Shown here in pieces: positions 21,380-33,295 of a stretch of DNA of 64,000 nt. Position numbers and translations under genes: made by a program. Each line of letters opens with the position of its first letter. The first letter of the stretch is position 1. Source of the DNA: Brachypterus glaber (taxonomy: Eukaryota > Arthropoda > Insecta > Coleoptera > Kateretidae); the NCBI GenBank assembly GCA_958510825.1, contig OY294047.1:41245229-41309228 (forward strand). Reading direction: 5' to 3'. The notes under the pieces were generated by a model that searched no databases, was not told the origin of the DNA, and saw only the letters and a program-made list of their open reading frames with translations.

Positions 21380-22565
21380 CTCTAGCTTTGATAACACTAG
21401 GCAACACGATTTCTTGCCCCGATTGGAGTCATATGTTTTTTAACTAATTTTGGGTCGCTGAAACCGAATCTGGCCTCAGAATATTTCTATTACCTAAGTT
21501 TTCTGGGAAAAATAAGATAAAAATGTTAAAAAATCATTATTTTATCCCTCTTTTGTTTTAAAATCATGGGAGACAAAAATATTCCAAGGACAAATTTGGA
21601 TTCGGCGACTCAATATTAGTTAAAAAACACCTAACTTAAAACATAGAAACTTTAAATTCAGGTAGAATAAATAGGGATATTATGGAAAAAAAAATATTTA
21701 AAAAAAATGGATAATGTGACAAAACTAAGTAGGGGTGGAGGGTAAGAAGAAGGGTGCATAAGGGGACAAGCTTATCGCCACGTACTCATGCTAAAAATAG
21801 TCAAAAATCATTACTAGGGGGTCAAAAATGAACTAAAAAAATGTTACGTATTATGGTTCTTATGTTATAAAGTAACATTTTTATGATGTAGAACCATTAA
21901 AAAAAAAAACAAAAAAAATACACAATATTTTGTTTTATAAATTATTTTTAAATTGGCATAATTGCATGTACTAAAATTTAAAAAATAAGAAGTGCTGAAT
22001 TTTTTTTTAAGGTCAAATTTGGATTCTGCGCCTTTAAATTAATAAGAAAAATATATTTTTTGGGCTCGGGAAAAAAGTTTACACTGTGTACTTTAATTTT
22101 ATATCTTTTTCATTTATTTACTTTTTAGGAACAAACTAAGAAAAATAAAAAAATATTTGTATAAATATTTTTGTAGAGAATTTTATAATCTACAAATTAA
22201 GTTCTATAAAGTTTTTAAAAAAATTTGATAGTTTTGCCACAAATGAGCAATTAAGTATACTCTGCACTTTCATTTTAACCTTTTTATTTTTTTTTCGCGT
22301 TCTTACTGTTCTTGATATATAGATTTTTGAATTCCTCGTATTTTTTTTAATATACACTAAAATTTTCAAAATTCTACTCTTTTTTTTAAAGATTTTGAAA
22401 AAAAACGTGATTATTACCTGAACTTATATCTCAAAAATTTTAGGTGCTGGAATTTTTCTAAGATCAGATTCGGATTCTACGCCCTCGAATTAGTAAGAAA
22501 AATTTACTTTCCGATCGGGGCAAAAAAAAAAAAGTTGCGTTTGTTGCCTAGCGTAATCAAAGCAG
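21380..22565. mobile_element. ~1.2-kb foldback element
   Basis: GCTTTGATAACACTAGGCAA at ~21386 pairs with TTGCCTAGCGTAATCAAAGC ending at ~22563. Inside, CTTGCCCCGATTGG pairs with CCGATCGGGGCAA, and GAATCTGGCCTCAGAAT with ATTCTACGCCC-side sequences. Several internal partial copies of a TTTGGATTCnGCGnCTnnAA motif (~21597, ~22017, ~22473) suggest repeated arm units. No ORF is present. Confidence 0.7.
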
Positions 22566-22846
22566 GTATGTGACTATGAAACCACAAAAAGCTTTATTCC
22601 GTAAGGAAACAACAAAGAAATATGAAAATTTACATTCTTGTTGATGTAACCTAGATAACCTTTACATTACTTCAAACAAAAAGCGGGAAACTCTTTTTAA
22701 AAAAATATTTTGTTTTGTAAGTTTTGATTTTTATCTCGGATATTGCATGAATGTTTTTACATTTATTTATATTTATATTAAATTAAATTTATTTATAAAT
22801 TATTTATTAATTTAGTTTAGTTTGGACTTTTTTAGTTTAGTAATTT

Positions 22847-22901
22847 AGTTTTGCACTTCTGACCTTACCGTTGAAATTTTCAAAGGTCAGAAATGCAAAC
22901 T
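22847..22901. repeat. hairpin, 20-bp arms
   Basis: AGTTTTGCACTTCTGACCTT (22847-22866) pairs with AAGGTCAGAAATGCAAACT (22883-22901). The flanks are TTTAGTTTAG low-complexity sequence. Confidence 0.7.
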
Positions 22902-23036
22902 GAAACAAAATGTAGATATTTTATAAAATTAAATTTAATTAAACTTCAGCTAAATTAATTTAATATAAATACATAAATTGATTAGAGATAATTATAATTA
23001 TTATCATTATAATTGTTTGTTTTTATATGTATAGTA

Positions 23037-23996
23037 CCGTAATCTGGGGTGAAGCGGATCAAAAATATCAGTTTTCTTTAAATATTTAAATGTATGTACT
23101 GAACAAAAAATTTGAAAAAAATAAATTTTATAAGCTTACTATTCAGCTATACGTTGAACATTTTGAGAAAAATTTAGCTCATCATTTCTTTCAGTTTTTC
23201 TTTATTGAAGGTTGATCTGCTTCACCAAATGGGGGTGAAGCGGATTACTTACTTTTTTAGCCAAAAAATCGTTCTTAAAGACTAATAGAAATCCAAATTA
23301 ATCAAAAAACAATTAAACCAAATAATAGGCCTGTCTTTAGGGCTAAAGATTGTGTTAAAATCAACAATAAACAACCGAAATAAGAGAATTTTTATTTAAA
23401 CAACAATTAAATTGTATACATAACAAAATTAAACAAATATAGGTCCAGTCTATGAATAAAAAACATATTCTCAAAGTTTAGATCTAGAAACAAAAATATA
23501 TTCAATGCCTGTAAATTAAAAAATCACATTCTTTGTACTTTGGTAAAAAAATAATACATAGAGTAGGTAAGAATTATTTTTCTAATTATTTTTTAGCTTA
23601 GCCAATTATTCTAAAGTATAGTAGAAATATTTCTACTATATTTCTATATCCTTCTTGACCACAGAAATATCTGTGACATCTGGATATACGAAAAACACTT
23701 CTTTCGTAGAACGTTCACTGTATATTTACTATCGAGATCATATGAACTGGTATGTTCATGGTCTATTTTGGTAATAACTATTTTAAAATATCAACAGTTT
23801 TGTTGGTTCTCGGAGAGTAGAGTTACGCGTGACGCAGAAATATTTTAAAAATTTCAAACCACTGCAGGTGTCTGCTAGATGTTTCAACAGTTTTGTTGGT
23901 TCTCGGAGAGTAAAGTTATGCGTGACGTGAAAATATTTAAAAAAGTGTATTTTGATCCGCTTCGCCACTTGTGATCCGCTTCACCCCAGATTACGG
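23037..23996. mobile_element. 960-bp MITE with CTGGGGTGAAGCGGATC ends, TA duplication
   Basis: The inverted ends are CCGTAATCTGGGGTGAAGCG and its complement, flanked by TA at 23035-23036 and 23997-23998. The GGGGTGAAGCGGAT motif also recurs internally (~23229). Near the right end a ~93-bp unit is tandemly repeated (CAACAGTTTTGTTGGTTCTC at ~23792 and ~23885). No transposase is present. The 61-codon minus frame across the tandem units is incidental. Confidence 0.85.
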
Positions 23997-24000
23997 TACC

Positions 24001-24454
24001 ATTTGTTTTTCCTAGCAGAATTTTACAAACGGCTTATTGGCTGCTAATGGCATAAGTAATTTATCAATGTCAAATTTTGTTTGTAAAATATACAACCACA
24101 TCATTAATTCGTAAATTATACAACAAAACTAGTATTTAACTGCATTATTTAAATTAATCCCTTGTTTTATGCGATTAGAGGGGCATAGTAAATTAAATTA
24201 ATTATAATTAGAGTTGAATATATCTAAAATTTTCAGTAAATTACCTTCATTCTGTGTTATTTCAGCACAAACCATCCATACTCAAAGTGTACAAAAAACG
24301 AATGTATTTTTCGTTTTTCTTTTAATGTTTTGAACCGCCGTAGCGAAATTCGTAAGAAAGGAATACATCGTTCTGTCTTTTTGTAGGCAAACGTATTTTG
24401 GCTAAAACTGTATTTTTTTATAAACAAAGTAACATAGATAATAGTATATTAAAG
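24001..24454. other. no feature recognised
   Basis: AT-rich intron. Nothing is supported. Confidence 0.35.
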
Positions 24455-24850
24455 TACTAGTTTCATAACATACGTTTTTAGCGCACTAGTACTTGTACTT
24501 GTGCGCTAAAAACGTGTTATGAAACGAGTGCTTTATACAATTTTTTCTACTTTGCTCTAAAATTTTACAAATATTACATTAAAATTGATGACTGATTTAG
24601 GAATTTTTGTTTCGGGTTGGCATTACAGTTTTCGCTATGTTTAAAATTCTAAGAGCAAATATTATTTTTCACTGCAAGTAACCAAGCCACAATTTTAACA
24701 CGGTAAAAAATAACCTAAACAAAATTTTGTAAAAAATTAAACTTTAAAGCGACGTTCACATTTGCACGGATAACGTCAAGCGATAGGCTTTTGTCTGTTG
24801 CCAACTCAAAAGAAAAAAAGAGGCCTCTCTTATGAGCTTAGAAGAGTCGC
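24455..24850 (-). repeat. dispersed repeat R2, copy 2, with terminal palindrome
   Basis: This is the reverse-strand counterpart of 7300-7705. CATTTGCACGGATAACGTCA, AACACGGTAAAAAATAACC, GATGACTGATTTAGG and CACTCGTTTCATAACACG (complement) appear in the expected order. The left end is a ~70-bp palindrome (24460-24530) of GTTTCATAAC...TTTTTAGCGCAC meeting its complement. A full R2 element therefore appears to end in a foldback. Confidence 0.8.
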
Positions 24851-24929
24851 AAAATAAAAAATCATAATATCCGAGTAAATATCATTAGCCAAGTTATTGT
24901 TACCTTTATATCTTTTTCTATTTTGCAAC

Positions 24930-25556
24930 TCTTAAAGAGAAAATTTGTATGGTTTTAAAAAAGGCACAATCTAAAAATATTTTAAAATATACAGGATAGT
25001 CCTCTTAGGGTGGGTACCATCTGACCTATTTTTTTTAATGGAATTGTATATTTTTTATAATTTTATCTTACTTGTCATAAAAATACCTTTATTTTAATAT
25101 CATATTAAGTCTTCTATGTTTGAAAATCCAAAGGTTTGAAAATTAATTTTGAGTGTATAAAACATTTTATTTTTTGTACATAAATAATAAGTTACACCCT
25201 TGTAAGATAAGCTTGCAAAATTTTAATAATTTTATTAAAAGTAAAGAAATTGAAGCAGGTTTTATCTCATCAATAAAAATGCATTTTTTCTCAAAAAATA
25301 TTATATCTCAAAAACTATAAATAATAGACCCATATAACCCATATAACATTAAAATAAACATATTTTTATGACACGTAAGATGACATAATAAAAATATACC
25401 ATTCCATTTAAAAAAATTAAGTCAGATATTACCCGCTCTAGAATGTGCCTTTTTTAAAACCATACAACTTTTCCCTTTAAAGTTTTACTCTAAAGTGGAT
25501 ACTTTACTATACATCGACCGATTCGGCTTCGTTGAGACACCCTGTATACAAAAGAA
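24930..25556. mobile_element. foldback/MITE with ACACCCTGTA end
   Basis: TTGTATGGTTTTAAAAAAGG (~24949) pairs with CCTTTTTTAAAACCATACAA (~25450). The right arm then continues through GTGGATACTTTACTATACAT and GACCGATTCGGCTTCGTTGA to GACACCCTGTATA. That right arm is repeated directly at 25855-25952 (TTAAAAACCATACAACTTTT, TTTACTATATATCGACCGAG). The element is non-coding and its exact borders are uncertain. Confidence 0.55.
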
Positions 25557-25854
25557 ATAATAAAAAAATCATTTTGTTATTAAACGAAAAATTAAAAAAA
25601 AAAATTATAGTTTTGACGATTTTTATAAAAGTTTAGCCCCTCATAAGTTGTTTTTTCTGGGAGAGATTATTTTCAAAAAGAAGAGGGATCTTCCTCTCAT
25701 AGAACTTAATTTTTCCCAATAATGTTGAGTTGATAGGATAATTCGTCTTGAGTTATTTTGTACACAAAAAACGTGACATCGTAGGGATAGACGGACATAC
25801 ATACAGACAAACAGACGAATATTTTCAAAGTTTCTTATGTTTTCATCAAACTAA
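25557..25854. repeat. fragment with R3-type signature
   Basis: TCTTGAGTTATTTTG, followed by GACGGACATACATACAGACA and AACAGACGAATATTTTC, resembles the GACAGAC-rich segments of the R3 repeats at 35560 and 46530. The fragment lies between two direct copies of the same MITE arm. Confidence 0.5.
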
Positions 25855-25952
25855 TTTTTAAAAACCATACAACTTTTCCCTTTAAACTTTTTTTCTAAAG
25901 TGGATACTTTACTATATATCGACCGAGTCGGCTTCCTTAAGACACCCTGTAT
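25855..25952. repeat. direct copy of the arm at 25450-25556
   Basis: The two copies share AAACCATACAACTTTTCCCT, AAGTGGATACTTTACTATA and AGACACCCTGTATA. They bracket the R3-like fragment. Confidence 0.8.
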
Positions 25953-26099
25953 ATTATGTTTAAAATTTAATTTTACTTTTTTTTTTGGGTGACATTAATT
26001 AAATTTAAGATACTTTGACAAACTATCATCAAACATTTCAACCCTTGTAACAAATCTGCCCACATTCGCCCGTAATGACTTTGCTCCATGATTTATCAC

Positions 26100-26470
26100 A
26101 CTCTTCGTAGCGATAAAGCTAAAAACTTACCTTCTTGCCTCTCTTCCTTGATTGTTATTAATATATTTAAAAAATGATTCAAACAAATATTGTTGGAAAT
26201 TTTTTCCTTAACAAAATTAGTTATATGCATTTTTCTCGTAAGATGCATATTTAGCGAGATAACCGCACTCCCCCTAAAATTTAAGACAGCGGACACGCAA
26301 ATCACATAATGAAAAATTAACAGGAGTGTTCTGTTACCCTCCAGTACTACTATCACATAATGAAAAATTAACAGGAGTGTTCTGTTACCCTCCACTACTA
26401 CCCTTTAAAATATCAGCCCGTGTACATTTACTGCAATTTAACACATGAATTTCTCGTTATTTGACTGGAC
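26100..26470 (+). mobile_element. foldback element FB1, right half only
   Basis: Matches 6700-6984: TTGATTGTTATTAATATAT, AACAAAATTAGTTATATGCA, ATATTTAGCGAGATAACCGC, CTACTACCCTTTAAAATATC and the end TTATTTGACTGGACTA. A ~48-bp stretch is tandemly duplicated inside (ATCACATAATGAAAAATTAA at ~26302 and ~26350). The minus-strand ORF repeats a short peptide for this reason only. Confidence 0.8.
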
Positions 26471-26650
26471 TATTTATGTATATTTTATTATATTTTATAC
26501 CAATTGTAAATTGGCTGAAAGACCTTGTACATTGGTCTTTTTGTCTAAATAAAGGTTTTTTAATAATACTAAATTAAATTCTGTTTCTTGCTAGATAGTT
26601 TATAAAATAGTCAAGCTAAATACCACTCGAGGCAGTGACATTTTTAAAAT

Positions 26651-26918
26651 GGGAGAATTGGCTCAGCGGTCTAAGGCATCGATATAGCGTTGACACTGAG
26701 CCAATGATCGTAAGTTCAAACCTCACTGGCGCCGATTGCCTTTTTCAGTTAATTAATAATTGAAATTTGGCGAAGGCGTACTCCCTAGATATATTGGTTC
26801 GAAAGTCAATTAAAGCCGGTGGTTCCCTCTACTACTAGCCCACACAAGTCCTGGACTTAGGGGATGCTTAATTAAGTAGAATAGTACGAGGTTAAAAAAC
26901 AAAAACAAAAAACAAAAT
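26651..26918 (+). mobile_element. tRNA-derived SINE (family S1), full length
   Basis: The A box TGGCTCAGCGG and B box GTTCAAACC are intact. The body is nearly identical to 1625-1896, and the tail is AAACAAAAACAAAAAACAAA. AAAAT flanks both ends but is too simple to prove a target duplication. Near-identity of the body to the copy at 1625 indicates recent activity of the family. Confidence 0.9.
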
Positions 26919-27377
26919 ATCCTCATAAAATAATTTTGCTCTTAAGTAATTTTTTTTTTAGTTTTTGCTAAAATAAAAACAAATAATAAACTCAAACTAT
27001 TTTTTTTTATTGGACGATAATAAAATTATCGAAAATTTAATTATCTATGTCAAAAAACTAACACTTTTTAATACGAAGAGTATAATATGAAATAAAACGC
27101 ATTTTTATGGATAGCTTATAGCGTTAAGCGCCCTTCACAATGACAGATCATTTAAGACACTTCGCTCGGGTAACCGTCGCGACGCGTTGACGTTATATCC
27201 AGGTAAAATACGAGGTGAAATATAAATGGCTCATACATTTGTTATGCAATTTAAAATAAAATTCCAGTAAATTGTTTTCCAAATTCAATTCTTGTAAGTT
27301 TAAAATGATATTTAAATTAAAATAATTTGTCAAGAATAAGAATGCTTTTTCAAATTAGTTATTTTGGTCGTATCCTT
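26919..27377. other. no feature recognised
   Basis: Intronic. There is a small CpG patch, TAACCGTCGCGACGCGTTGA, near 27171, with no further context. Confidence 0.35.
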
Positions 27378-27712
27378 TGATACATAGCGATATGAGTAGT
27401 GAGATGTACGATTACAGCTTGAGGAAAACAACTTCGCTGATTACTTACGTTTCGCTTTTATATTAACGCTTCATCAGGGTATTCTCGATTAGATTATGCC
27501 CCGTTTTGGAGCAATGAGGTTTGAAATATTCGGTTGACATCGAGAAAACTTCTCAAGGCAAAAACACGAGAAAAACTCAGTTTAGATAGAATAAAACCTT
27601 TAAAATTGGTTGTATCTTACCTGATACCTGATGAAGCGTTAATATAAACGAGAAACACAGGCAATCACAAACCTGTAATCCTACATCTCACTACTCACCT
27701 CGCTATTTTTCA
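27378..27712. mobile_element. ~335-bp foldback element
   Basis: AGCGATATGAGTAGTGAGAT (~27386) pairs with ATCTCACTACTCACCTCGCT (~27685). TTATATTAACGCTTCATCAG pairs with CTGATGAAGCGTTAATATAA. The arms are ~100 bp, with a ~120-bp unpaired centre. No ORF is present. Confidence 0.8.
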
Positions 27713-28761
27713 ATTATTTTCAATTCAATTCAATTCAATTTATTTGGTGTTTGTGAAAATTAAATTTATAATGTATCGATATAAATTTTTATGAATTTAA
27801 ATTAAGAACAGAAAATTAACCTTAATTTTAGTACATTTATATCGGAAACAAGCAGCAAGCAAAAAAGAACTGTAAGCCGGTTTTTAAGTTATTCAATGGT
27901 TAAATTAAGTTTTTATAATGCAGGTTAAAACAATTTGACAAGCTAATTTGGTAAAATAAACAGTATTTGACATAAACATGAAATTTGTCAAGTTTTATCC
28001 AATTTCGACAAAACTATTTTAAGTGTCCCATTTATTTCCTATACAAGTGTATTGTTGAAAATAAAATATATTTTTTTCACTACCAGCCTAAAACCACATC
28101 TTTATTACTGTTCTTTTCATTGGTAGAAATATTATTTCTCTACCTATGACGTCAGAGGCTCTAAAAATAATGAAATTGCACCATGGTTAATAATGAATTT
28201 TTATTTAGCTGTTTTGGCATCTGACATTTCACTTAATTATTAAATCACGATGCTATTTACAAGTGTCTTTATTGCATGATAAATTCAAAAATATTAACTA
28301 AATTACTTAGTACCTAAAAACATGTTTTACAAAAAACACTTCGAAAAGTGAAAATCATTGGTCCATCATATTCAACCATAGACTATACAACCCATATATT
28401 ACCGTAAGGATCATAGATTACTAGAGGTACAACCCCCATATATTGATTTTTGAGGCAATAGATTCCCCCTCACAGTTTTCGCCTGTCCCCTTATTTCTGG
28501 AGGAGTACCAGAATCATCACTTTGCATTTCACTTTTCATTTTTATATATTTTATTACACTTAAAACGGAAACACTTTCTAACTTAATAATTTTAGCAGAT
28601 CACCAGAAAATTTCTGCCAGAAATGTCAAGTTATTCATTTGTTTTTTAATGGCCGCGAACGGCCAACGTGATATTTTAAATTTATAAGCTTTTTAATTAA
28701 ATTTTAGTAAAATAAATAAATAAATAAATAGCTAATTAATTGTACTGGTAGTGAAAAAAAT
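27713..28761. other. no gene; low-complexity and AT-rich DNA
   Basis: Contains a short CAATT repeat (27717-27740) and an AAAT run (~28710-28730). No exon is recognised. Confidence 0.35.
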
Positions 28762-28898
28762 ACTATATTTTACACGTGAGTGAAGATTTAACATTTTAGA
28801 CCGGGTCTTGCGAGCTTAGCGCTAGCGCGCTCATCCCGCAATTTGACGCAGGTCAAAAATGTTAAACTTCTCTCACTTGGTAAATAATGTACTATTTT
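28762..28898. repeat. hairpin, ~42-bp arms, CpG-rich loop
   Basis: ATACTATATTTTACACGTGA at 28760 and GAAGATTTAACATTTTAGAC pair with GGTCAAAAATGTTAAACTTC and TCACTTGGTAAATAATGTAC. The loop is TCTTGCGAGCTTAGCGCTAG followed by CGCGCTCATCCCGC. It is the same style as the hairpins at 3277 and 47048. Confidence 0.75.
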
Positions 28899-29366
28899 TT
28901 CGATTTTGTTAAAGAAAAAAAGGGTAATTCCGTCGTAACGTACGTTACATTGGTACACCTTAATATAGGCCTCAGAAAATTACTTGATAGTTCATTCATT
29001 TGTATTTTAGTTTATAATCCTTACAGGCACTTATTTACATCCTTTAGTTTACTTATAAATTTAATAATCAATTAGGCAATAAAAATAATGCAGTTTATGT
29101 GTGCCTTTCGTATGTTACAAAAAGTTGGAAGTACTCTTATGCAATTAAGTAAATGATAATGAAAATCTGCTAATCTGATTTTATTTTTATTTTTTTAATT
29201 ATGTTTGCTTAATTTGTAAAAGATTTACTTTCTCATAAGCATATGGGATAATACAAAAATAAATTAAAAAAAAAGTCTTTTAATTTTGGGTATTTTACAA
29301 GTTTTTTTGGACTTTCACCACAACAGTTTTGAAAAACTATAACCTTACCCAATATCCAAATAAATA
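28899..29366. other. no feature recognised
   Basis: AT-rich. The 62-codon + frame from 28887 lies partly in the hairpin and shows no domain. Confidence 0.35.
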
Positions 29367-30031
29367 CAGGGTGATCAATAACTGCCATGCCAAAATTTAA
29401 GAGGTGAATCTACACCCAAAAATAAAAAAAAAAGTTCTCATAAAGGTTGGTCCGCAAAGTAGCCCTTTAAAATTGTAATAAAAATAAGGTTTTTAATTAA
29501 TAACTCTAGTACCCTTTAAGCTAGAGCGACGAGCTTTTGCACATATACTAGTATTAATAAGGGCAACAAGTTTATGTTAATTAATTTTTTTGAATTTATC
29601 CAGAGGCGTCCCTAGACGAAAAAATGTATAGGGCTTAACACATTTTTTTATGTGTACTTTTTTTGGATTGTTTGTAAAAAATATGGATTTCTTGAGAAAA
29701 AATACATAAAAAATGTCATATAGTGTAACACTGTAGAACCAACCGTTTTCAAAAAAAAAAAGAAAATGCAATTAAGAGGAAGTAACATTTTTTGCCACCA
29801 AAAACGTTACTTTTTAAAAGGCTATTACTCCTTTAATATTAAATTTAGGTGTTTTGGTGAATTATACTTTTTTGCACAGTTTTAAATGAAGAATCATCCT
29901 GCAGCATCAAAATTTTACTGGTGCTTTTTTTGCTCCCCATTTCCGGACCACCCTTTATAGAAACTTTTCTTTATATTTTTGGATGTAGAATCATCTCTTA
30001 AATTTTGGTATGGCAGTTACTGATCACCCTG
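29367..30031. mobile_element. MITE family B, copy 1 (~665 bp)
   Basis: The ends are CAGGGTGATCAATAACTGCC and its complement, and homology of the arms continues through CAAAATTTAAGAGGTGA and GATGTAGAATCATC. A decayed, inverted copy ends just before exon 4 (58770-59361). A ~30-bp end fragment lies at 53081-53110. No unambiguous target duplication or ORF is present. Confidence 0.8.
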
Positions 30032-30344
30032 TGTATAATATTAATATTTAATATTTTATGCTGTGGTAGCAGTTGGTGCGGAATGACCCAAAAGTTAAAT
30101 GTAAAGGTTGATTTATCCAATAATTAAAACTAAACTAACGGGTCTGTAAAAATAAACCGTATAAAATTTAAAACGACCGTGGATAAAGTATAGAATTCTA
30201 CTCGCGTATAATAGCAATTATTATACGCTCATTAAATAATATACTATTAACCAATAAAATGAAATGTGTCAAATAATTATATATTTTATTAGTCAAATTC
30301 TTAATTATTTTAGCATTAATTATTGGGTAAACTAACTAAAACTA

Positions 30345-30935
30345 TCGGGCGGCGGTGGCTCAGTCGTGAAAACCTCGATCTAGTATTCGAAAGGCCGGGG
30401 TTCAATCCTCGGTCGGTTGTGGAACAACACATAAATAAAATACCGTCGTTTCCCCACCACGTTGGCTTGTGCTGCCGAAGATCTAAGCACACAGTACAGA
30501 AAAAGGTTTGCAGTGGATAATGCCGCACTAGCACTCGGACCTGTGATACCACAGAACACTTGTGTGATACTACCCGGGCGCACCGAAAGAGAGCAGCAAG
30601 GTAGCTGTCAAGTCTGTTGGCCGAGCTCACTTTAGGGACTTTCAAGCAACCAGGATCTGTACTAAGGCTGCAAGCGAAAATGATTCTTAATCAGTTTGGC
30701 GCCGGTCCAAGTGCACTGGCAGCCAATAAACTTAAGGATCAAAGCCGCTCACTTAGCCAAAAAAGCCGACAAAACTAGGTTCGGATTCATCGCTAAACTG
30801 TAGGTCCCGGGGTACAACAACAAAAATCCTCGTTAGAGTAGAAAAACTAGTAACACAGGGGTAGGCAAAAAGGACCAATATGGTCTAGTTGCCAGGCTTG
30901 ACCTCCCCACCATTACTACATGACAACTATAACTA
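30345..30935 (+). mobile_element. tRNA-derived SINE (family S2)
   Basis: GC-richer than its surroundings. It opens with GGCGGCGGTGGCTCAGTCGT (A box TGGCTCAGTCG), then GGCCGGGGTTCAATCCTCGG (B box GTTCAATCC). The ~500-bp body ends near CCCCACCATTACTACATGAC. The head resembles a tRNA but has no clean acceptor stem. The length and long tRNA-unrelated body argue for a SINE and against a tRNA gene. There are no other copies in the window. The ORFs over it on both strands are incidental. Confidence 0.7.
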
Positions 30936-32071
30936 TCATTCCAAAATGGTTAATTTCACAGTATTTAAAAAAATGTAGAAAATGTTTATAATACCAGTTG
31001 CAAATTTCTAAAATTTTTAAGATATATTTCTGTAATTTTTAAGATTAAATTATACCTAAAGAAGCACATATAAAACTTAAAAATAATAAAAAGTTATATT
31101 GCTGTGGAATAATCCTGTACATACCTACCATTAAAAGCTTACTGAAAATAATAAATTTTAAATGAAGATTAAAAATGTGTTTTCTATTTGAATAACAAAT
31201 TATTTGAAAGAGTAAAACGTTAAAAAGGCTAGTATAATTGTTTTTATTTTCTTTTAAGCTTTTTATTCGCGTTTAAATTTTTTAACCAGAAAAATACACA
31301 ACATTAACGCCAGGGCAGTATTTAATTTACAGTAATTGTTTTAATTTAAAGCTAGTTCACTCTAAATTTTACATTTCACTGAATTTGTTTAATTGACACT
31401 TAATTAGACATGAAATAATTAAATTATATAAATTAAAACCATTCAACAACAAACATACAAAAAGCTATACATAAAACGAAAACGATAACTTAATAGATAG
31501 TTTTTCCTACGACCCCCTTTAAAAATGACATTTAGCACATTTTTTTGATTTTATAAAATGCCTCATAACACACTAGTTTGATATTTTTATATCACCCTAG
31601 TTTGATATTTATGTATGTAGGTTTGCCCAATTTTATATATACGTTTACGTTGTAAATTCTCATCTCGTTCTGTATGCCATTTTTCTTCATGACAGCCTTT
31701 TTTGATATTTTTTATGTTTTTAATCCAAATATTTCTGTTTTTCATGTCAAAAATAGTTATAACCTTACTATTTTGACCAATATAACTTGAGATGTTTTAT
31801 TAATATCTAAATTTTATAATAACTACTTAATTTGTGATTTAGTTACCTTATAAAAAAATATCAAAATACACGGTCTTTTCCTTATGAAATGTAAAACAGT
31901 ACAGTTTTATTGTCTTATATGGCAGCATATTTACAAAATGCTTTTTTTACTCAGCTGCGCCTCGTAAAAAAAACGCACTCTCGTGCACTAAAAACTATGT
32001 TCGCGTACTCGGTGTATAATATACTATTACATAAATTTCAAATAACTAATAGTAATTATATACCAAGATCG
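30936..32071. other. no gene recognised
   Basis: AT-rich intron. The string GCTGCGCCTCGTAAAAAAAACGCACTCTCG near 31957 is a minor CpG-rich inverted motif. Nothing else is supported. Confidence 0.35.
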
Positions 32072-32158
32072 AGAAGACATTTTTTATAGCCGAGCGTATT
32101 ATATCCCCAGATGCTTAGAATCTGGAGATATAAGAGTGCGAGGCTATAATATCTTCTT
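32072..32158. repeat. hairpin, ~40-bp arms
   Basis: GAAGACATTTTTTATAGCC, then TTATATCCCCAGAT, pair with ATCTGGAGATATAA and GGCTATAATATCTTC around the loop GCTTAGA. Short mismatched CpG bulges (GAGCGTA / GAGTGCGA) interrupt the stem. Confidence 0.75.
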
Positions 32159-32277
32159 TACCATGGTTTATACATTATTTACTACTAGAACTATTTAAGT
32201 GTTATATTTTTATTCGGATAATAAAGTAAAATATTAACAGGAATCATGTTTCTTGTATTTTCCATAAAAATCGAGTA

Positions 32278-33147
32278 GAGGAAATGCGCCTAATTTCGGA
32301 TGGTTTCCAAATTTCGGATAGTAGTGTATTTAAGATACTGTCTGCAAAGGTAAACAGAAACCTACTTTTATGTGAAGCCAAAAGTCAAACTAAATCCGTC
32401 CTGTAATATGATAACGGTAGAGCTTCTCCCCTTTAAATGGCAGCATAAATCGTTTATATTGCAAATAGCAGTTTTGTGCTCAGTTGTATTATCATGCTTG
32501 TTTATTTTATAAATAATCGTTGTAAAAGTTCGTGATTCTGTCTTGGGTAAGTTATGATGTTAGTTAAGTTTATCCACTATTCATAATTAAGCAATTTGAA
32601 AACGTAAACATTCTACAAATTTCTAATCTAAAAAGCAGAAAGTTGCCTAATTTTGGATAGACCATTTTTGTGCATTTAATTCCCAATTTCGGATATCCGC
32701 AAGGTAATTATTATTCAGGATAACCAACCATTAATTATTATTTTTATAATGATACAACAAACTAAGATAAACAATTTTGAAAAAACGAAAATTACCTAAG
32801 ATACTAAGATATTCGGGAATCTAGAAAATCGCTTAATGATCAATTTACGTCTTAAATGTGAAGGAATAACAAGAAACATAAGCAATGGGATCCAGATCTA
32901 CTCTTGAAAAAATTTTTTCGGATATGTCCGAAATTAGGAGCCCTTTTTCGAATGCACAAAAATGCGCTGATTTTTTTTAACCGTGTTTTTTGAAAAAAAT
33001 AAACTGTAATAAAATTGCTTTTATAATAAATCATGGTTCGATATAATAAGTTGTATCTGGTTATATAAAAAAAATATCAAAAAGTAATACCGAGTATTAA
33101 ATATTGAATACATTGTAAATGGTATCCGAAATTAGGCGACTTTCCTC
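32278..33147. mobile_element. 870-bp MITE, TA duplication, CGCCTAATTTCGGAT ends
   Basis: The left end GAGGAAATGCGCCTAATTTC and right end GAAATTAGGCGACTTTCCTC are flanked by TA (32276-32277 and 33148-33149). Variants of TAATTTCGGAT recur inside (~32319, ~32651, ~32687, ~32930), suggesting internal amplification of the terminal motif. No transposase is present. It fits a Tc1/mariner-type derivative by target site only. Confidence 0.85.
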
Positions 33148-33295
33148 TAGTCTTAATCAATTATATTTGGTTAAATAAATACTTTGAACTAAAGTTTAAA
33201 AATTTAGTTCTTGATTTTAGGATATTACGTCGTCATCGTAAAAAGATTTATTTAAATCTTTCTCTTAATTTTACCCCTATTTTTTACAGTGTATA

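Noticed and set aside
30316..30645. Overlapping ORFs of 65-109 codons on both strands
   Set aside because: They lie over the S2 SINE, whose higher GC lengthens chance frames. No protein motif is present.
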